Source: Candidatus Aerophobota bacterium (GTDB lineage: Bacteria; Aerophobota; Aerophobia; Aerophobales; B3-G15). Taken from it: a stretch of DNA of 9,967 nt. The stretch spans positions 1 through 9,967 of the forward strand of contig DRTT01000133.1 in the NCBI GenBank assembly GCA_011372105.1, read 5' to 3'. Positions 6,393-9,967 of the stretch are shown here, piece by piece (within the stretch, counting starts at the first letter, position 1; every line of letters begins with the position of its first letter). The translations under genes and the position numbers were made by a program. The notes beneath the pieces were generated by a model. The model saw only the letters and a list, made by a program, of their open reading frames with translations, did no database searches and was not told the DNA's origin.

Positions 6393-7013
6393 TCAGTTCA
6401 TCTGATGTTTTAAAATACTGATAATCTTCTCCACCACCTTTTTCTCCTCTCTTATCCTGGGAGCAAGTTCATACTCAAGAATATCCGCAAGAGCAAGGAA
6501 GTCATTGTCTCTTAAAGCTCTTTTTGCCTCCCTCAGATATTGAACAACTTCCTCCATCCGCCAGGAAAAATTTTCTTTAAGAAAAATCTTGGTATAATCA
6601 AGGGCAAAAATATTTTCTATCTTCATTAAAACTTCATTTATCTCATCCCATAATCCTATACACTTCCCCAGGAGAAGAAAAGCATCTTTGTAGTTCCCCT
6701 GCTGAATAAAAAAACTAACTCCCTCAATTTCTTTTGCTATCTGAGGAAGATAGCTTTTTATTTCCTCAAGGGAACCCATAGCCCACTGCCACAGATTGGC
6801 AGTGAAAAGTTCCAGAGTCTCAAATTCACCTGCCCTCCTGTTAAAAAGAGACCTTTTATCACTCTCTGAAAGAGGCTTTCCTTCAAGTCTCACCTCCACT
6901 ATCACCCTTTTGTTTTCGCTTATCCATTTTTCAAGCTGAAGTAAAAGCTCTCCCAGTGTCTCATTTTCCTCAGCCATCACAAGGTCCTCATACCCATCAA
7001 TTATGACCTTCAT
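6393..7013 (-). CDS. Unknown protein between fliS and maf; possible beta-grasp N-domain plus helical C-domain
   Basis: I do not recognise the family of this 206-residue protein. Residues 1-72 look alpha/beta: strand (2-6), helix (18-34), strand (36-42), a turn EGKPLSESD, and a final strand (63-71). This order resembles a ubiquitin-like beta-grasp. From about 78 to 206 it appears fully helical (SLEEIKSYLPQIAKEIEGVS, then several amphipathic helices). No signal peptide or membrane segment is visible, so it is probably cytoplasmic. Its ATG at 7013 is preceded by GGAGG with a 9-nt gap and lies 17 nt inside the end of fliS; maf starts 2 nt after its stop. Such tight coupling suggests work with FliS or Maf, for example as a FliT-like or flagellin/FliD chaperone or a glycosylation adaptor. 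That role is inferred from position and helical content only. Confidence 0.82.
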   Translation of the reverse strand: MKVIIDGYEDLVMAEENETLGELLLQLEKWISENKRVIVEVRLEGKPLSESDKRSLFNRRAGEFETLELFTANLWQWAMGSLEEIKSYLPQIAKEIEGVSFFIQQGNYKDAFLLLGKCIGLWDEINEVLMKIENIFALDYTKIFLKENFSWRMEEVVQYLREAKRALRDNDFLALADILEYELAPRIREEKKVVEKIISILKHQMN

Positions 7014-7386
7014 CTTTTATTACCTCCACAGCTTTAATCCAGGCCTCTTTTAATGGTTTTAAAAGAGAAAGAACTTCCTCTATAATCTGACAATCTTTTC
7101 TCATATTAGCCTCTATCAGCCTTCTATAGATATACTCGTAAAGGGTGTACAACCTTAAAGATATCTCTCCTGCATCCATGTTTAAAGAATAAATAAGCTC
7201 TGCCACAATTTTCTGTGTTTTTAAAAGAAGTTTTGTTCCTTCACCTGTTTCTCCTGTTTTTATCTTTAAAATTGCAAGGTCAAGACACTTTATTGCCTCC
7301 TCGTAAAGCAGGATAACCAGTTTTTGAGGACTGCTTGTCATAACCTCAGTTTCCCGATATTTTCTTAAAGCATCAGGTTGCATCAT
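6997..7386 (-). CDS. fliS: Flagellar export chaperone FliS (flagellin-specific)
   Basis: The 129-residue length is typical for FliS, a four-helix cytoplasmic chaperone that wraps the disordered C-terminus of flagellin and blocks premature polymerisation before type III export. Recognisable conserved parts are YRETEVMTSSPQKLVILLYE (10-29), the SLN plus DAGEISLRLYTLYEYIYRRL region (67-90), EANM (92-95) and LLKPLKEAW (108-116). Two ATG codons lie side by side. The first, at 7386, is preferred because AAGGAGA lies about 9 nt upstream. The gene starts 23 nt after the fliD stop and overlaps the next gene by 17 nt, so it is probably read in the fliD transcript. FliS also binds glycosylation-target flagellin, which fits a maf gene nearby. 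Confidence 0.95.
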   Translation of the reverse strand: MMQPDALRKYRETEVMTSSPQKLVILLYEEAIKCLDLAILKIKTGETGEGTKLLLKTQKIVAELIYSLNMDAGEISLRLYTLYEYIYRRLIEANMRKDCQIIEEVLSLLKPLKEAWIKAVEVIKDEGHN

Positions 7387-7409
7387 TTTAAATTTCTCCT
7401 TTGCCTATT

Positions 7410-9967
7410 TTATCGCTGATTTGTGGATAAAGCATTAAGAACGGATATCTGTTGAAAAAGCCAGTTACTCTGGGATTGCATCATACTGAGATACTGTTCC
7501 ATCTGGGTAAACTGTCTCCACAGAGATTCTCTCCTAATTTCAAGAATATCCTCCTGTGCTTCAATTTTTTCCTGAAAACTTTCGTTTTGGGAAAGAAGGC
7601 TATCTTCTATTGTGGCAATAAGACCTGTTGTAGCATCAGTGATAGAATTAAGATAGTTCCTCAACCTCCCCCCTATACCTGTCGCCTGGTATGCTTCAAA
7701 TTCAATAATCCTTGACCATTCACCATCGTTGCTGTCATTAATCTTAAGTCTTATTGCCTGTGTGGAAATTGAGGGAAGGTAATGGGTAATTTTACCACTT
7801 GTATTACCTGTAACAGCCACATAAGTTTCCCAGTCATCTGTATTATCCGGATCACCTCCTGGGAGAAGATACTGGAGCTCGTAATCTTTTATACCATAGG
7901 ATGAAGCAGGATAAGTAGCAGAGTCAAGGGTGTATATGACAACTTTGTTAATTGTTCTCAAACTATCAAAGGTGAGAGTGAGATAATCCGGAAAAGTGAA
8001 CCGGGTTCCGTCATTCCATCCTCCTCCAGAGTTTCCCCAGTTATCAGAGGATGTATCCCCATTATTAACACTTTCAACTGGAAAGTTACCACTTGGATGG
8101 GTTGAGGATGCACTTGCAACTGTCCCAAAGGAGGAAAGTGCAACATTTTGAGAAAGAGAAAAGAGGTCTCTCACCCCCTCAAGATTGTTATTTAAAGCAT
8201 CAGTTAGTTCAGATTCATTGACAATAAGGTGACCTGTTATATCTGCTGTAATCCCGATCTCAAATATAGAATTGATAGAAGTTGCCCCCTCTACAGGATC
8301 GGTAAAAGCTTTGAGAAGTCCATTGCGGATATAAGTTAAATTTATATTCCCAAAAAGCGGTCCTCCCTCCTCTTTTGTATCCTCATCATAGCTTTGCTGG
8401 GTATTTATGGCATCTATCAGGTCATTGTAAGAATCTACAAGATTCATAATTGATTGCTTAATCCCCTCTATATCTGCACTAACATTCACATATACACTTT
8501 CACTTGATGTGCCAAGCAAATTAAGAGTTACCCCTGGAATTGCCTGATCTATACTGTTGGAGTTATCTGTAATTAGAAGTGAACCTGCCCCCTCTCCAAA
8601 AGTTAATACCGCATTTTGAGCCTCTACTGCAGTTGTAAATTCAAGGGGGTCTCCAGAGGAAAATTCAGGGTCAATTATTACCCTCCCTCTTTCTCCTCCT
8701 ATCTTGCTTGTTATAACAAGCCTGTAAGGATTAACTTCTGTTCCATCGTTGATTATAGCAGCATAAACTTTCGCATCAGAGTTATTTATGGCATCTCTTA
8801 TTCCCTCAAGGGTTGTATCCTCTGAACCAAGCTCCACCCTCACCTCAAAACTTCCGTCAATTGTGGTACCTGTGGTGGAACCTAAAATATTAAGGTCTCT
8901 TGCCGTGGTCCCCCCCACATCCTCTACCTTTAATGGGCTTTGCGTCCCTCCTGTGGTGTCAGTAATAAGTATGCCGTTTCCCTGGGAATTAATACTTGCT
9001 GTAACACCCACTCCCGATGAATTTATAGCATCTATCACATCTCCTATTGTCTCAGCACTTGAGAGGTCAACTTCCGCACTCTGTCCTGAACGATCAGTAA
9101 TTCTTATTTTTCCAGGATCTACTCCTTCTCCACCATTGAGAGTTTCAAGTCTTGTGCAACGAGCAATGTATTGGGGGTTAAGATCATCACTTTCAAGGGT
9201 ATCTGAGGCAACACTTTTCAATATTCCCAAATCCAAAGCAGCAGAACTTCCGTTGAGGGAAACTACACTCAAGTCTCCTGTGCCTCCTGATGTATCGGTT
9301 AAAAGTATTCCGTTTCCCTCTCTATCATAGGAGGCAAAAACGGCTGTATTTCCTGTGGCGTTATTTATAAGATTTATGACCTCCTGTAGAGTTTGCGCTC
9401 CGCTTATATCAACATTAAAACTTACCCCATCTCTTTGAGTTATCTGAAAATCATCACCTGCAACAGAACCTACTCCACTTCCTCCATTTAAAGTTTTAAG
9501 AAGAACTGTGTTAAGGTAAGATATGATTCTATCACCCACCTTATCTCCTGCAACACCACTTTGTCCTGTATAGATACCAAGGTCCTGAGCTGTTGTTCCG
9601 CCACCAACTTCCTCTATCACAAGATTCTGAGTCGGGGTGGCATTCAAGTCATGTATGGTGATACCCCCACCATCAGGGTTAATTTGAACCTCAACGTTTG
9701 TATTGGGACCTGCTTCAATTAAGTTCTTTACATCCTGCAAAGTTGTGGCAGATGAAAGGTCTATAATGTCCACATTTCCTGCTCTATCTGTTATCTGAAT
9801 GGAACCTTTATCCACACCTGTCCCATCGTTTAAAAGATCAAGTTTTGTATCCCATGTAACATAATTTATATCCTCACCATGAATCACGCTACTTGCAACA
9901 CCGCCTTGTCCTGTATAGATACCAAGGTCCTGAGCTGTTGTTCCGCCATTCACCTCGTCCACTATAA
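7410..9967 (-). CDS. fliD: Flagellar filament-capping protein FliD/HAP2, expanded, with inserted discoidin-like domain (partial, N-terminus beyond right edge)
   Basis: The reading frame is open to the right edge. The GTG at 9962 is an internal valine codon (IVDEVNGGTTA matches a later repeat), so the true start is outside. At least 851 residues are present, against about 470-700 for common FliD. Numbering from that valine: about 1-360 hold repeated flagellin hook IN-like modules of 112-117 residues. About 365-435 is a more canonical FliD region (TLEGIRDAINNSDAKVYAAI). About 440-604 continues as FliD_C (GVTLNLLG, SIMNLVDSYNDLIDAIN, GVRDLFSLS). Residues 606-759 are a discoidin-like insert, and FliD_C resumes at GIGGRLRNYL and ends in a coiled coil (about 785-840). 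FliD caps the filament tip, guides flagellin assembly and can act as an adhesin. A single Cys269 is unusual for an exported axial protein. The stop is 23 nt before fliS. Confidence 0.93.
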   Translation of the reverse strand, partial: IVDEVNGGTTAQDLGIYTGQGGVASSVIHGEDINYVTWDTKLDLLNDGTGVDKGSIQITDRAGNVDIIDLSSATTLQDVKNLIEAGPNTNVEVQINPDGGGITIHDLNATPTQNLVIEEVGGGTTAQDLGIYTGQSGVAGDKVGDRIISYLNTVLLKTLNGGSGVGSVAGDDFQITQRDGVSFNVDISGAQTLQEVINLINNATGNTAVFASYDREGNGILLTDTSGGTGDLSVVSLNGSSAALDLGILKSVASDTLESDDLNPQYIARCTRLETLNGGEGVDPGKIRITDRSGQSAEVDLSSAETIGDVIDAINSSGVGVTASINSQGNGILITDTTGGTQSPLKVEDVGGTTARDLNILGSTTGTTIDGSFEVRVELGSEDTTLEGIRDAINNSDAKVYAAIINDGTEVNPYRLVITSKIGGERGRVIIDPEFSSGDPLEFTTAVEAQNAVLTFGEGAGSLLITDNSNSIDQAIPGVTLNLLGTSSESVYVNVSADIEGIKQSIMNLVDSYNDLIDAINTQQSYDEDTKEEGGPLFGNINLTYIRNGLLKAFTDPVEGATSINSIFEIGITADITGHLIVNESELTDALNNNLEGVRDLFSLSQNVALSSFGTVASASSTHPSGNFPVESVNNGDTSSDNWGNSGGGWNDGTRFTFPDYLTLTFDSLRTINKVVIYTLDSATYPASSYGIKDYELQYLLPGGDPDNTDDWETYVAVTGNTSGKITHYLPSISTQAIRLKINDSNDGEWSRIIEFEAYQATGIGGRLRNYLNSITDATTGLIATIEDSLLSQNESFQEKIEAQEDILEIRRESLWRQFTQMEQYLSMMQSQSNWLFQQISVLNALSTNQR
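7686..8147 (-). other. Discoidin / F5/8 type C-like carbohydrate-binding domain inserted in FliD
   Basis: This covers residues 606-759 of the visible FliD. ASASSTHPSGNFPVESVNNG at the start, a SDNWGNSGGGWND stretch, YLTLTFDSLRTINKVVIYT, GIKDYELQYL, AIRLKIND and a closing IIEFEAYQ follow the strand order of the galactose-binding-like jelly roll of F5/8 type C domains: the A-S-S opening, the L-x-F(D)-L strand, the K-x-V-x-I strand, and the I-R-L then E-(F/I)-x-A-Y end. The flanking FliD_C halves (VRDLFSLS and GIGGRLRNYL) join directly in ordinary FliD proteins, so this is an insertion. Binding to sugars is inferred. Confidence 0.82.
9561..9603. repeat. 43-bp exact direct repeat, copy 1
   Basis: This stretch is identical base for base to 9906-9948, 345 bp (115 codons) away, and encodes GGTTAQDLGIYTGQ in both copies. 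Similarity continues a few bases beyond with scattered mismatches. Confidence 0.92.
9906..9948. repeat. 43-bp exact direct repeat, copy 2
   Basis: This is the second copy of the element at 9561-9603, lying in the next fliD module. The offset is a whole number of codons, so unequal crossing over between the copies would gain or lose one in-frame module. Confidence 0.92.

Larger units (their letters stand above)
8888..9967 (-). repeat. Tandem flagellin hook IN-like modules in FliD
   Basis: The marker GTTAQDLGI or its variants recurs with its Asp at visible residues 12, 127, 244 and 356, a spacing of 115, 117 and 112. Each full unit has an LNGGxGV loop (about 43, 157 and 274), a strand with ITDRxG or similar, an (S/G)AxTLxxVxxxI helix, and a GNGILLTD-like strand. 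Three complete units are visible and a fourth starts at the right edge. Confidence 0.85.

Noticed and set aside
7411..7450. GCGATAA on the minus strand just before fliS, resembling the sigma28 -10 element
   Set aside because: It matches GCCGATAA at only 6 of 8 positions, has no TAAA element at the right distance upstream, and forms the last codons and stop of fliD.
8788..9330. Plus-strand open frame of 180 codons inside fliD
   Set aside because: It is antisense to the repeated fliD modules. Its Ser/Pro/Val-rich composition is what the reverse strand of those repeats would give, and no ribosome site supports it.

Overview
The window is bacterial and belongs to a flagellar locus joined to a sugar-biosynthesis locus. 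FliD and FliS are bacterial flagellar proteins, the genes are tightly packed with clear Shine-Dalgarno sites, and the DNA is AT-rich. Frequent AGA/AGG arginine and ATA isoleucine codons and lysine/glutamate-rich proteins would fit a thermophile or an uncultured lineage, but I cannot assign a phylum.

Layout, right to left (most genes are on the minus strand). (1) 9967-6393: an oversized filament-cap gene fliD, whose start lies beyond the right edge, then the flagellin chaperone fliS, then a 206-residue protein of unknown family whose start overlaps the end of fliS. (2) 6390-4456: a Maf/DUF115-type glycosyltransferase, the class that attaches nonulosonic (sialic-acid-like) sugars to flagellin. 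It starts 2 nt after the unknown gene. (3) 3700-4432, plus strand: two small coiled-coil proteins with their own sigma70-like promoter, convergent with the Maf gene. (4) 3536-1, minus strand: a four-gene operon for an activated nonulosonic acid. It encodes a MerR-like DNA-binding domain fused to a UDP-HexNAc 4,6-dehydratase, a CMP-nonulosonate cytidylyltransferase, a nonulosonate synthase and a hydrolysing UDP-GlcNAc 2-epimerase. The last gene is cut by the left edge.

How it fits together (inference): the sugar operon makes a CMP-legionaminic-acid-like donor, Maf transfers it to flagellin held by FliS, and the filament is capped by FliD. Two points support the link. The sugar operon is preceded by a strong match to the flagellar sigma28 (FliA) promoter, and Maf lies directly downstream of fliS. 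The aminotransferase and acetyltransferase expected for legionaminic acid are not in the window and may lie beyond the left edge.

The most unusual items are a discoidin (F5/8 type C)-like carbohydrate-binding domain inserted in the C-terminal part of FliD, the MerR-dehydratase fusion, the sigma28-type promoter of the sugar operon, and the uncharacterised protein between FliS and Maf.
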